Source of the DNA: Bradyrhizobiaceae bacterium
GTDB lineage: Bacteria; Pseudomonadota; Alphaproteobacteria; Rhizobiales; Xanthobacteraceae
DNA length: 64,000 nucleotides
Reading direction: 5' to 3'
Assembly (NCBI GenBank): GCA_020853885.1
Contig: JADYXZ010000009.1
Location: 1 to 64,000, forward strand
The translations under genes were made by a program, and so were the position numbers. Of this stretch, positions 10,471-19,082 are shown in pieces. A model generated the notes under the pieces. That model did no database searches. It was not told where the DNA came from and saw nothing but the letters and a program-made list of their open reading frames with translations. Positions within the stretch are counted from its first letter, which is position 1, and every line of letters starts with the position of its first letter.

Positions 10471-11277
10471 TCAATCCCGCAATACCTTCGGCGCCCGCCC
10501 TTCGAGAAACGCCTTCAGCCGCGCCTTGGCCTCGTCGCCGCTCTGGGTGAGCGAGGCGACGAGCGATTCCGTGAGATAGCCGCTCGCGCGGTCGGACTCG
10601 GCGATGCGCGGCAGCGCGTGCATGATCGCAAAGTTCGTGAGACGCGTGTTGCGGGCGATCTTCTCCGCGAGCTCCAGCCCCTTCTTCAGCCCGGCGCCGG
10701 GCGCGACGAGGTAATGCGAAAGTCCGAGCGCAAGCCCCTCTTCCGCGCTGTAGGTGCGGCCGGTCAGCATCATCTCCATCATGCGCGAGACGCCGATCAC
10801 GCGCGGGATGCGCACGGAACCGCCGCCGCCGACGAAAATGCCGCGCGTTCCCTCGGGCAGGCCATAATATGCCGAGCTTTCGGCGATGCGCACGTGGGTG
10901 GCGCAGGCGAGCTCAAGGCCGCCGCCGACCACCGCGCCGTGCAGCACGGAAACCACCGGCACCCTGCCGAACTCGATCTGCTCGAAAACGCGGTGCCAGT
11001 TGCGCGAATGATCGACGGCTTCCGCGAAATCGCGCTCGGTCAGTTCGTTGAGGTCGAGGCCGGCGGAGAAATGGTCGCCCTCTCCGTGCAGGACCACCGC
11101 CTTCACGTCCGACGGCAGCGCCTGAAAGAAGGTTTCCAGGCCGTACACCGTGCCGTCGTCGAGTGCATTGCGCTTCTGCGGCCGCGAAAGGCGCAGCACG
11201 GCAACGTCCCCCCGCAACTCGGCGGCGAGCGAAGCAGGCAGATTGCCCGGCAAACCTTTGGTCCGCGCCACGTCCAT
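10471..11277 (-). CDS. Enoyl-CoA hydratase/isomerase family protein
   Basis: A 268-residue crotonase-fold enzyme and first gene of the operon. The oxyanion-hole segments GDHFSAGLDLNEL and HGAVVGGGLELACATHVRIAE can be seen, then SAYYGLPEGTRGIFVGGGGSVRIPRVIG. The likely reaction is hydration of hydroxycinnamoyl-CoA; whether it also has the aldolase activity of Ech/CouA (vanillin release) cannot be read from sequence. The SDR and thioesterase downstream favour the beta-oxidative fate. A possible promoter lies upstream on the minus strand (TTGCCC, 18 bases, TATATC). The ribosome site is poor: AAGGA abuts the ATG. Confidence 0.85.
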   Translation of the reverse strand: MDVARTKGLPGNLPASLAAELRGDVAVLRLSRPQKRNALDDGTVYGLETFFQALPSDVKAVVLHGEGDHFSAGLDLNELTERDFAEAVDHSRNWHRVFEQIEFGRVPVVSVLHGAVVGGGLELACATHVRIAESSAYYGLPEGTRGIFVGGGGSVRIPRVIGVSRMMEMMLTGRTYSAEEGLALGLSHYLVAPGAGLKKGLELAEKIARNTRLTNFAIMHALPRIAESDRASGYLTESLVASLTQSGDEAKARLKAFLEGRAPKVLRD

Positions 11278-11407
11278 TCCTTCGATCCAGATCAGATTTC
11301 GTTATGGGATATAATTACTTTTTGGCGCCTTGGGCAAGCATTGGATACCAGCGGCGGAGCCCCGCTTTATGCGGTCTTTCCGGCCTCGCCGCCATCAATT
11401 CCTCCGG

Positions 11408-11860
11408 TCAGAGCACCTCATATACCTCGAGGCTGACCGAAAGCCGCTGCCGCGCGCCGCGCGCGATGGCGATGATGCGGTTGAGCCAGTCGAGCTTCGG
11501 ATCGGCGGTCTCGAAGCGCATCACCGTGCGGAAGTAATAGAGCGAAGGGTCGACGGTTTCGCCGGCGGCGATCCGCGCCAGCACTTCCGCCGGCCCGTGC
11601 CGCAGGCCGTTGCTCGTCACCAGCACGCGGGCGCCGTCGTCGGTCTCGATGACGTAGCGCGCCTGCACGTCGGCAACCCCGTCGCTGCGGATGATCTGCC
11701 AGTCGGCGCCGCCGGTGAGCAGCCGGCCCTTGAGCCGGGGCCCGGCGACGGTGCCGCCGAGGATCTCGATGACGCGCCGGCCGCCATAGGGTGTCGTGCC
11801 GACTTCGGTGATTTCGGCAAGGTCGGCTTCGACGAGAAAGATCGGTTCCCTGGAGATCAT
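11408..11860 (-). CDS. DUF3237 domain-containing protein
   Basis: A 150-residue protein matching the DUF3237 family: IFLVEADLAEITEVGTTPYGGRRVIEILGGTVAGPRLKGRLL near the N terminus, then SDGVADVQARYVIETDDGA and the ending YYFRTVMRFETADPKLDWLNR. The family is a small beta-barrel without an established function and is often found near aromatic-degradation genes, as here. The ATG at 11860 gives the family start; the longer in-frame reading adds a basic, unconserved leader. It is on the same strand as the hydroxycinnamate operon, 130 bases upstream of the hydratase, so it might be co-regulated. Confidence 0.8.
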   Translation of the reverse strand: MISREPIFLVEADLAEITEVGTTPYGGRRVIEILGGTVAGPRLKGRLLTGGADWQIIRSDGVADVQARYVIETDDGARVLVTSNGLRHGPAEVLARIAAGETVDPSLYYFRTVMRFETADPKLDWLNRIIAIARGARQRLSVSLEVYEVL

Positions 11861-12205
11861 CCCTGTAGAATCCTGTTTCCTGCACCGGCCGGGGCGAGGC
11901 CGGAGGCGGCGAAGCATGACAAATCTCGTGTCGTTGCCACAGTCGCTTCCTTTTGGGCACATGCCCCAATCACGGAGGCGCGGCTACCGTTCACCGACAG
12001 TCCGCGTTCGATCCGAGAACCGATTCGCGCATTATTCGCCGGATGGGCGATGTCCTATCACGAATCCCACTTCGGAAATGGGCCGGAATGCTGTTGACGC
12101 CACTGGCCGTCTGTTGTTCTAACCACTGCCTCAAAGTCATCCAGCGAAAGGCGCGCTAGGCATCGCGCCCGGGGCGGACGCAGCCAATCGAGGGAGAGTG
12201 CAGGA
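11861..12205. promoter_or_regulatory. Divergent region between DUF3237 gene and metK
   Basis: No gene is seen in these 345 bases. A near-perfect inverted repeat TTGGGCA-CA-TGCCC(C)AA occupies about 11953-11969 and may be an operator for the DUF3237 gene. I looked for SAM-II, SAM/SAH and SAH riboswitch cores ahead of metK and found no convincing match. metK has a GGGAGAG ribosome site. Confidence 0.45.
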
Positions 12206-13423
12206 ATGCGCGCCAACTACGTCTTCACCAGTGAATCGGTGTCGGAAGGTCATCCCGACAAAGTGTGCGACCGGATCTCCGACGCGATCGTCGACGAGTT
12301 CCTGGGCACGGATTCGATGGCCAAGGTTGCGTGCGAAACGCTGGTCACGACCAATCTGATCGTGCTCGCCGGCGAAGTGCGCATGGCGAAGAACCTCGCC
12401 GGCCCGAAAGAGATCATGAGCAAGTCGGGCAAGGTGAACAAGGCGCTCGCCGAGAAGATCGCGCGCAACTGCGTCAAGGACATCGGCTACGCACAGAAGG
12501 GCTTCCACTGGAAGAAGGCGAAGGTGCAGATCCATCTGCACGGCCAGTCGGCGGACATCGCGCAGGGCGTCGAGGCCGCCGGCAACAAGGACGAAGGCGC
12601 CGGCGACCAGGGCATCATGTTCGGTTACGCGACCAACGAGACGCCGGAGCTGATGCCGGCGCCGATCCAGTATTCGCACAACGTGCTGCGGCTGATGGCC
12701 GAGGCGCGGCACGCGGGCAAGGCGCCGCTTCTCGAGCCCGATGCGAAGAGCCAGTTCACGCTGCAATACGAGAACGGCAAGCCGGTGCGCTGCACGGCCG
12801 TCGTCATCTCGACCCAGCACAAGGAGAAGGACGGCAAGCGCGTGCTCGAGTCCGACGACATCAAGGAGCTCGTGCGCCCGTTCGTGAAGAAGGTGCTGCC
12901 GGAAGGCTGGATGCCGCCGGAGGAGCACTTCTATGTCAACCCGACCGGCCGCTTCGTCATCGGCGGACCGGACGGCGACAGCGGCCTCACCGGCCGCAAG
13001 ATCATCGTCGACACCTATGGCGGCGCGGCCCCGCACGGCGGCGGCGCGTTCTCCGGCAAGGACCCGTCGAAGGTCGACCGCTCGGCGGCGTATGCCGCGC
13101 GCTACCTCGCGAAGAACGTGGTGGCGGCGGGTCTCGCCGACCGCTGCACGATCCAGCTCTCCTACGCGATCGGCGTCGCGCACCCGCTGTCCGTGTATGT
13201 AAACACCGACGGCACCGGCAAGGTGGACGAGGACAAGCTTTCGCGCGTGCTGCAGGACCTCGTGAACCTGACGCCGCGCGGCATCCGCACGCACCTCGCC
13301 CTCAACAAGCCGATCTACGAGCGCACTTCGGCCTACGGCCATTTCGGCCGCGCGCCGGAGAAGGACGGCGGCTTCTCCTGGGAGAAGACCGGCCTCGTCG
13401 ACGAATTGAAGCGCGCCTTCTGA
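12206..13423 (+). CDS. metK: S-adenosylmethionine synthase
   Basis: Makes SAM from methionine and ATP in the cytoplasm; 405 residues, close to the alphaproteobacterial norm. Seen: N-terminal [18 protein letters not shown], the ATP-site hexapeptide region [12 protein letters not shown], the glycine-rich loop [29 protein letters not shown] and the ending [15 protein letters not shown]. Essential housekeeping gene. Its product supports EgtD and the DUF938 methyltransferase in this window, and methionine for it could come from MetE-like enzymes. Confidence 0.98.
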   Translation: MRANYVFTSESVSEGHPDKVCDRISDAIVDEFLGTDSMAKVACETLVTTNLIVLAGEVRMAKNLAGPKEIMSKSGKVNKALAEKIARNCVKDIGYAQKGFHWKKAKVQIHLHGQSADIAQGVEAAGNKDEGAGDQGIMFGYATNETPELMPAPIQYSHNVLRLMAEARHAGKAPLLEPDAKSQFTLQYENGKPVRCTAVVISTQHKEKDGKRVLESDDIKELVRPFVKKVLPEGWMPPEEHFYVNPTGRFVIGGPDGDSGLTGRKIIVDTYGGAAPHGGGAFSGKDPSKVDRSAAYAARYLAKNVVAAGLADRCTIQLSYAIGVAHPLSVYVNTDGTGKVDEDKLSRVLQDLVNLTPRGIRTHLALNKPIYERTSAYGHFGRAPEKDGGFSWEKTGLVDELKRAF

Positions 13424-13428
13424 TTTCC

Positions 13429-13499
13429 GGCGCCCTTGGCTTGCGCGTGATCTTTTCCGAAAACCGGTTCCCACTTTTCGGGATCACGCGCTAGGCGCC
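13429..13499. repeat. Dispersed palindrome, family E
   Basis: Arms GCGCGTGATC (from 13443) and GATCACGCGC (to 13491) enclose a conserved centre containing TTTTCCGAAAACCGGTTCCC. An outer GGCGCC pair at 13429 and 13494 extends the palindrome. I recall this centre as a common Rhizobiales intergenic repeat. One copy in the window, directly after metK. Confidence 0.7.
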
Positions 13500-13513
13500 A
13501 GGATTTCCTCCCG

Positions 13514-13552
13514 AGGCCCGTTCCGGACGCAAGTCTGGGCGGGCCTTTCTTC
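13514..13552 (+). terminator. metK intrinsic terminator
   Basis: Stem of AGGCCCG (13514-13520) with CGGGCCT (13540-13546), plus an inner CCGGAC/GTCTGG stem around a GCAA loop, followed by a short T-rich tail. It lies 91 bases after the metK stop. Confidence 0.8.
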
Positions 13553-13616
13553 ATGGAAACCCGCTAATCGGCTGGCGCGACAACGACTGGATGAGCGCTG
13601 CCCAGATCGCTACATT

Positions 13617-13706
13617 CCGCTCATTCCCGCGTAAGCGGGAATCCAGGGTCAAATTTGGAAGTCTTTATTTGGGCCCCTGGGTCCCCGCTTTCGCGGGGAC
13701 GAGCGG
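13617..13706. repeat. Palindromic repeat, family A
   Basis: Two hairpins: CATTCCCGCGTAAGCGGGAATCCAG on the left and CTGGGTCCCCGCTTTCGCGG on the right with an outer CCGCT/AGCGG pair. It is one of eight copies in the window (others start at 28691, 42197, 46204, 50885, 51467, 52448 and 57908). This copy lies just upstream of the DUF1932-type dehydrogenase. Confidence 0.85.
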
Positions 13707-13718
13707 AAGTGGAAACAC

Positions 13719-14621
13719 ATGAGCGAGCAGATCGCGATCATCGGTTTCGGCGAGGCAGGGCAGCACATCGGGCGCGGGCTTGCGGCCGAGGGCAAGGTCC
13801 GCGTCGCCGCCTACGACCTGCGGCACGCCGAGCGGCAGTTGATCGACGCCGCAGCGGACGCCGGCATCGCACTGAAGGATTCGTCGGCTGCGGCAATGAA
13901 AGACGCTGCGGTCATTTTTTCGTTCGTCACCGCTTCTTCGGCAGCGGATGCGGCGCGGGTGGCAGCTCCGCACCTGACGGCGGGGCAGACCTATATCGAC
14001 TTCAACTCGGTCTCACCGAAGACCAAGCGCGCGGTGGCTGACGCGATTGCGCCGTCGGGCGCCGCGTTCGTCGAAGCCGCGATCATGGCGCCGGTGCCGG
14101 GGCCTAATCATAAAGTGCCCGTGCTCGTCTCGGCGCCGGGTGCCGCGGACATCGCCGGGCGGCTGAACGCGATCGGGATGAAAATCGAAGTCGCCGGCGA
14201 GCGGATCGGCGACGCCTCGCTCTCGAAGATGCTGCGCTCGATCTTCATCAAGGGCATTGAGGCGCTGATGCTGGAGAGCCTCGTTGCCGCGCGGCACGCG
14301 GGCATCGAGGAGCGCATTCTCGACTCGGTGCAGAAGACGCTGCCGGGGATCAACTGGCGGGAGCTTGCCGCCTACAATCTCGAGCGTACCTACGCGCACG
14401 GCAAGCGGCGCGCGGCGGAGATGTTCGAATCCGCGGCGACGGTGGCCGAGCTCGGGCTCGATCCGTTCGTCACCCAGGGCATCGCGCGGCGCATCCAGTG
14501 GGCGCACGAGCAATTGAAGGGCGTCGAGTTTTCCGGCGGCAAGCCGACGACCTATCAGGAAGTGCTTGACGTGCTGGAAGCGAAGCTCGCCGCAGACAAG
14601 CGGCAAGACGCGGCGGAATGA
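13719..14621 (+). CDS. NAD(P)-binding dehydrogenase with DUF1932 C-terminal domain
   Basis: A 300-residue member of the 6-phosphogluconate dehydrogenase-like superfamily. The N-terminal Rossmann motif IIGFGEAGQHIGRGL is clear; the mid-region has DFNSVSP and PVPGPNHKVPVLVSAPGA, and the C-terminal half fits DUF1932, the helical domain of this subgroup (FIKGIEALMLESLVAARHAG). Members may act on 3-hydroxy acids, but the subgroup is largely uncharacterised and no substrate can be named. It is separated from metK by a terminator and a repeat, and followed by 178 bases before the marR-emrAB operon. Confidence 0.82.
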   Translation: MSEQIAIIGFGEAGQHIGRGLAAEGKVRVAAYDLRHAERQLIDAAADAGIALKDSSAAAMKDAAVIFSFVTASSAADAARVAAPHLTAGQTYIDFNSVSPKTKRAVADAIAPSGAAFVEAAIMAPVPGPNHKVPVLVSAPGAADIAGRLNAIGMKIEVAGERIGDASLSKMLRSIFIKGIEALMLESLVAARHAGIEERILDSVQKTLPGINWRELAAYNLERTYAHGKRRAAEMFESAATVAELGLDPFVTQGIARRIQWAHEQLKGVEFSGGKPTTYQEVLDVLEAKLAADKRQDAAE

Positions 14622-14762
14622 AGCCCGCAGCGGCGGCCGTCATATTCCACAGAATGCATTCATAATCCCGCGGCGCCGACGTCGACCTGACCGTGCCACC
14701 CAGTCGAGGGATCGTGAATTCCAGGGCACGTCTGCCGCAGGGGCGCGTTCCTTGCGGAGATA

Positions 14763-14776
14763 ATAACGCACGTTAT
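14763..14776. promoter_or_regulatory. Candidate operator of the marR-emrAB operon
   Basis: Perfect inverted repeat ATAACG-CA-CGTTAT ending 24 bases before the marR ATG, followed by another half-site TTAACG. The position overlaps the probable transcription start, as expected of an autoregulated MarR repressor of an efflux operon. Confidence 0.6.
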
Positions 14777-14799
14777 ATTAACGCCCGTAAAGAACCGGC

Positions 14800-15270
14800 A
14801 TGAAACCCTCCCTCGACCACGAATATCTCTTTCTCCTGCACGAGGTCGCGCATCTCATGCGCACCCGCGCGGACCGGCGCGCGCGGATCGGCGGCATGAC
14901 CAGGGCGCAGTGGGTGATCCTGCTGCATCTCGACCGCACGCCCGGCCTGTCGCAGAACGAATTGGCCTCGCTGCTCGAGGTCGAGCCCATCACCGTCGGC
15001 CGCCTCGTCGATCGGCTGGAGGCGCGCGGCGTGGTCGAACGCTGCCCCAATCCGAAGGATCGCCGTGCGTGGCGTCTGCATCTCACGCCCAAGGCCGCCC
15101 CGATCCTGCAGCAGATCGAAAACTATCGCAGCGAGCTGCACACGCTGATTACAGCCGGGATCAACAAATCAACGCTCAACACGCTCAAGGCCGGTCTCCT
15201 GAAGATGAAGGCGAACCTCGCCGCGGAAGAGGGAGCGGACGCCAGGCAAAAGAGTAAGGCAGCGGGCTGA
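14800..15270 (+). CDS. MarR family regulator of an Emr-type efflux operon
   Basis: A 156-residue MarR protein: MTRAQWVILLHLDRTPGLSQNELASLLEVEPITVGRLVDRLEARGVVERCPNPKDRRAWRLHLT covers helix-turn-helix and wing. It is the first gene of marR-emrA-emrB, with emrA starting four bases after its stop. By analogy with EmrR/MprA it should repress the operon until an amphipathic or phenolic ligand binds. The inverted repeat at 14763-14776 is its likely operator. Confidence 0.92.
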   Translation: MKPSLDHEYLFLLHEVAHLMRTRADRRARIGGMTRAQWVILLHLDRTPGLSQNELASLLEVEPITVGRLVDRLEARGVVERCPNPKDRRAWRLHLTPKAAPILQQIENYRSELHTLITAGINKSTLNTLKAGLLKMKANLAAEEGADARQKSKAAG

Positions 15271-15274
15271 CCCC

Positions 15275-16387
15275 ATGTTGCAGGTTCCCGAGAAATCCCG
15301 TTTCGCTACCGGCGCGAAGGACGCCCTGACCCGGTTGCGGGCGGACCGCACGACGCTCCGCGCCGTCCTCATGATCGGCGGCGTCGTTCTCGTCGCGCTG
15401 GTCTCGGCATATTTCTGGTTCACGGGCGGCCGCTATGCCTCGACCGACAATGCCTATGTCCGCGCCGCCAAGCTGATGGTGTCGACCGACGTGTCGGGCA
15501 TCGTTTCCGAAGTCGACGTGCGCGAAGGCCAATTCGTGAAGAAGGGCGACGTGCTCTTCCGCGTCGATCCCAAGCCGTTCCAGATCGCGCTTGACAACGC
15601 CAATGCGCAGCTCGCGCAGACCGCGCTTTCGATCGACGCGATGAAGGAAGACTACCGCCGCATGCTGAGCGACATCGCGACCCAGCAGGCGCAGGTCGAT
15701 CTCGCGCAGTCGAACTACGACCGCTCGGCGGCGCTCATCAAGAGCAACGTCGCCTCGCAGGCGGCCTACGACCAGAACCGCTTCGCGCTGGAAGCCGCGA
15801 AGCGCGCGCTGCAGGCGCTGAAAGACCAGTCGCGGGTCCAGTTGGCGAAGCTCGGCGGCAACCCGGACCTGCCCACGACCGCGCATCCGCAGTATCTGCA
15901 AGTCAAAGCGCAAGTCGATGAGGCGCAGCGCCAGCTCGATCATACGGTCGTGCGCGCACCCTTCGACGGCATCGTCACGCAGGTCTCGCAGCTGCAGCCG
16001 GGGACTTATCTCGTGTCGCAGACGGCGGCGCTCACCAATTCCGGCGCCGTCGGGCTGGTGTCCCGCGACAATCTCTGGATCGACGCCAACATGAAGGAGA
16101 CCGACCTCACCTGGGTGAAGCCGGGCAATCCGGTCTCCATCACCGTCGATACCTATCCGGGCCAGGAGTGGAAGGGCACGGTGGAGAGCATCAGCCCCGC
16201 CACCGGCGCCGAGTTCTCGATCCTGCCGGCGCAGAACGCGAGCGGCAACTGGGTGAAGGTGGTCCAGCGCATTCCAGTACGCATCAAGGTCGAAGCCAAA
16301 CCCGGGGATCTCCTGCTGCGCGCCGGCATGAGCGTGACCGTCGCGATCGATACGGGGCACCGGCGCTCGCTGCGCGATCTGTTCTAG
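15275..16387 (+). CDS. emrA: HlyD/EmrA family periplasmic adaptor protein
   Basis: A 370-residue membrane fusion protein. One transmembrane segment near residues 28-50 (LRAVLMIGGVVLVALVSAYFWF) is followed by TDNAYVRAAKLMVSTDVSGIVSEV, typical of the EmrA/VceA class; then a coiled-coil hairpin (about 100-200, ending VQLAKLGG) and a second lipoyl half with VRAPFDGIVTQVSQLQPGTY. It bridges the inner-membrane MFS pump encoded next to an outer-membrane channel; no TolC-like gene is in the window. Translation is probably coupled to marR. Confidence 0.92.
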   Translation: MLQVPEKSRFATGAKDALTRLRADRTTLRAVLMIGGVVLVALVSAYFWFTGGRYASTDNAYVRAAKLMVSTDVSGIVSEVDVREGQFVKKGDVLFRVDPKPFQIALDNANAQLAQTALSIDAMKEDYRRMLSDIATQQAQVDLAQSNYDRSAALIKSNVASQAAYDQNRFALEAAKRALQALKDQSRVQLAKLGGNPDLPTTAHPQYLQVKAQVDEAQRQLDHTVVRAPFDGIVTQVSQLQPGTYLVSQTAALTNSGAVGLVSRDNLWIDANMKETDLTWVKPGNPVSITVDTYPGQEWKGTVESISPATGAEFSILPAQNASGNWVKVVQRIPVRIKVEAKPGDLLLRAGMSVTVAIDTGHRRSLRDLF

Positions 16388-16397
16388 CGGGAGCGCC

Positions 16398-17948
16398 ATG
16401 AGCCGGGCAGCGCCGTTGGCGGAGTCGGCCGGCATCGCTCCGGTGCCGCACCGCGGCGTCATCAGCATCTGCGCGATGGTGGCGACGCTGATGCAGGCGC
16501 TCGACAACACCATCGCCAATGTCGCCCTGCCCTACATGCAGGGCAGCCTTTCCGCCACGCCCGACCAGATCACCTGGGTGCTCACGTCCTATGTCGTGGC
16601 CGCCGCCATCATGACCGCACCGGTCGGATGGCTGAGCGCGCGGTTCGGACGCAAGAACCTGTTCATCACCTGCCTCGCCGGCTTCACGATCGCCTCGGCG
16701 CTGTGCGGCGTGGCCGAGTCGCTCGCGCAGATCGTGCTCTTTCGCGTGCTACAGGGCGTGTTCGGGGCCGCGATAGTGCCGCTCTCGCAATCCACCATGC
16801 TCGATCTCTACCCGGCAGAGCAGCGCGGCTCCGCCATGGCGATCTGGGGCATGGGGGTGATGGTGGGCCCGATCCTCGGTCCGACGCTCGGCGGCTACCT
16901 GACCGACGCCTATGACTGGCGCTGGGTGTTCTTCATTAACGTCCCGTTCGGCGTGCTGGCGATCGCGGGCCTCGCCGTCTTTCTCAAGGACAACGACCGC
17001 AACGCCGCGCTGCGCTTCGACTGGCTCGGTTTCGCGGTGCTCAGCCTCGCGCTCGGCGCGCTGCAACTGATGCTCGACCGCGGCCAGCAGCAGGACTGGT
17101 TCAGCTCGACCGAGATCATCGCGGAAGCCATCCTGTTCGGCCTCGGCCTCTATCTGTTCGTGGTCCACATGATGACCGCGGAAAAGCCGTTCCTGACCCC
17201 GGCCATCTTCAGGGACCGCAACTTCGTCGCCGGGCTGCTCATCATGTTCATGGTCGGCATGATCCTGCTGGCAAGCTCGGCGCTGATGCCGCCCTATCTG
17301 CAGAACCTCGGCGGCTATTCCGTCTATGAAACGGGCCTGCTGATGGCGCCGCGCGGCGCGGGAACCATGCTGGCGATGATGATCGCCGGCCGGCTCGCGA
17401 GCCGCTCCGATCCCCGCCTGCTCATGCTGGCCGGGATCGCGATGCTCGCCTACTCGCTCTGGGAGATGTCCGCCTGGACGCCGGACATCGACGCCTGGTC
17501 GATCACGGTCGCCACGGTGATCCAGGGCGCGGGCCTCGGTTTCGTGTTCATTCCCCTGCAGGTGGTCGCCTTCTCCACGCTGCGGCCGGATTACCGCACC
17601 GAAGGCACGGCGCTGTTCAGCCTCGTGCGCAATGTCGGCATGGCGATCGGCGTCTCCATCACGTCATTCATGCTCGCGCACAATGCCCAGGTCATGCATG
17701 CGCAGATCGCGGAGCACGTCACGCCGTTCAATCCCATGCTGCAGACCGGCGGCGCCTATCTCTTCTGGAACCTCGTCAACCCGCGCGGCCTGATGGCGCT
17801 GAACGGAGAGGTGACGCGCCAGGCGCTGATCGTCGCCTATGCGAACGATTTTCTGCTCATGTTCCTGATTACCGTGCCGACGGCGTTCCTGCTCTTGCTG
17901 ATGCGCCGGTCGCGGCGGCAGAATGACGCTGAATTGATGGTCGAGTGA
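16398..17948 (+). CDS. emrB: DHA2-family (EmrB/QacA) MFS efflux pump
   Basis: A 516-residue, 14-TM drug:H+ antiporter of the inner membrane. The motif LDNTIANVALPYMQGSL in TM1 and GWLSARFGRKNLF between TM2 and TM3 are the DHA2 signatures. It starts 10 bases after emrA, so the two should assemble as an EmrAB-type pump. Substrates cannot be read from sequence; in an aromatic-catabolising bacterium, phenolic or amphipathic acids are plausible. Confidence 0.93.
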   Translation: MSRAAPLAESAGIAPVPHRGVISICAMVATLMQALDNTIANVALPYMQGSLSATPDQITWVLTSYVVAAAIMTAPVGWLSARFGRKNLFITCLAGFTIASALCGVAESLAQIVLFRVLQGVFGAAIVPLSQSTMLDLYPAEQRGSAMAIWGMGVMVGPILGPTLGGYLTDAYDWRWVFFINVPFGVLAIAGLAVFLKDNDRNAALRFDWLGFAVLSLALGALQLMLDRGQQQDWFSSTEIIAEAILFGLGLYLFVVHMMTAEKPFLTPAIFRDRNFVAGLLIMFMVGMILLASSALMPPYLQNLGGYSVYETGLLMAPRGAGTMLAMMIAGRLASRSDPRLLMLAGIAMLAYSLWEMSAWTPDIDAWSITVATVIQGAGLGFVFIPLQVVAFSTLRPDYRTEGTALFSLVRNVGMAIGVSITSFMLAHNAQVMHAQIAEHVTPFNPMLQTGGAYLFWNLVNPRGLMALNGEVTRQALIVAYANDFLLMFLITVPTAFLLLLMRRSRRQNDAELMVE

Positions 17949-18010
17949 CACCCGCCGATTGCGCAGGCGCGCTGCGTCCGCGAATATTCGGAGTCAACCC
18001 GGAGACGCTC

Positions 18011-19075
18011 ATGCTTTCGCGCCGCCTGTTCCTCTCCGGACTCGCCGTCAGCGCCGCCGCGCCCGCGCTTGCGCAACATGACGGCCATGCGCCCCTGTAC
18101 GAGCGGCTCGACAAGGCAGGCCGCGTCGGCGTGCCGGAAATCACGAAAGAACAATGGGTTACGGAGAGCCCGGCGCCGAAGGCGGCGAACCCGGGCAGGT
18201 GGATCGCACGTGCACCGCTGCCGCTCCCGCGCAGCGAGATGGCGTGGGCGACCGTGCTCGACGACAAGATGCACATGGTCGGCGGCTACGGCGAGCAGCG
18301 CGTGGACCGACCCTATCACCATGTCTATGACCCGAAGGCGGACAAGTGGTTCGACGCGCCGCTCCTGCCGCGCGGCGCCAATCATGTCGGCGTCGCCGTG
18401 CTCGACGGCCGCCTCTACGCCATCGGCGGCTTCACCGAGCAGAACCGCAAGCCCGACGCGCTTTGCTACCTACTGCGGGAGAAGGACTGGCAGGCGATCG
18501 CGCCGCTGCCGCGCGCATGCGGGGCCATCGCCTGCGTTGCGCTCGACGGATTGCTGCATGCGGTCGGCGGCGCGATCGGCGACACGTTCGCGACCAAGAA
18601 GTCGGTCGACTGGCATCTCGCCTACGACCCGAAGGAGAACCGCTGGACGGAGCGCGCGCCGATGCCGCTCGGCCGCGACCATACCGGCACGCTCGCGGTC
18701 GACGGACGCATTCATGTGGTCGGCGGCCGCGTCGACAGCTTCCACACCAACTCCAACCTGCACCACAGCTACGATCCGAAGGAAGACAAGTGGACGATGC
18801 GCAATCCGCTGCCGACCGCGCGCTCCGGTCACGGCGCGGTGCTCTACCGCGGGCAGATCTTCATCATGGGCGGCGAAGGCACGAACCGCGTCTATGGGCA
18901 GAACGAAGCCTACGACCCGCAGGCCGACCGCTGGCAGTCCTACGCGCCGATGCTGACGCCGCGGCACGGCCTCGGCGCGGTGGCGATCGGCGACTACATT
19001 CATGTCGCCGGCGGCGGACCGGTCATGGGCGGCGGCGTGCAGAGCGCCGTGCACGAGGCGTTCACGCTGGGATAG
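18011..19075 (+). CDS. Exported Kelch-repeat beta-propeller protein
   Basis: A 354-residue protein with a Tat-like signal (MLSRRLFLSGLAVSAAAPALAQ) and about six Kelch blades. Repeats of the type HMVGGYGEQRVD, LYAIGGFTEQNR, LHAVGGAIGD, IHVVGGRVDS and IFIMGGEGTN are spaced about 50 residues apart. A GTG at 17945 would add 22 residues and overlap the emrB stop, but ATG 18011 has GGAG upstream and begins the signal peptide. Co-directional with emrAB, so probably in the same operon. It may bind a ligand or protein in the periplasm; no enzymatic motif is visible. Confidence 0.85.
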   Translation: MLSRRLFLSGLAVSAAAPALAQHDGHAPLYERLDKAGRVGVPEITKEQWVTESPAPKAANPGRWIARAPLPLPRSEMAWATVLDDKMHMVGGYGEQRVDRPYHHVYDPKADKWFDAPLLPRGANHVGVAVLDGRLYAIGGFTEQNRKPDALCYLLREKDWQAIAPLPRACGAIACVALDGLLHAVGGAIGDTFATKKSVDWHLAYDPKENRWTERAPMPLGRDHTGTLAVDGRIHVVGGRVDSFHTNSNLHHSYDPKEDKWTMRNPLPTARSGHGAVLYRGQIFIMGGEGTNRVYGQNEAYDPQADRWQSYAPMLTPRHGLGAVAIGDYIHVAGGGPVMGGGVQSAVHEAFTLG

Positions 19076-19082
19076 CGCGGCA

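Noticed and set aside
11861..12205. SAM-responsive riboswitch upstream of metK
   Set aside because: No SAM-II, SAM/SAH or SAH core could be matched by eye. A covariance-model search (Infernal with Rfam SAM families) would settle it.
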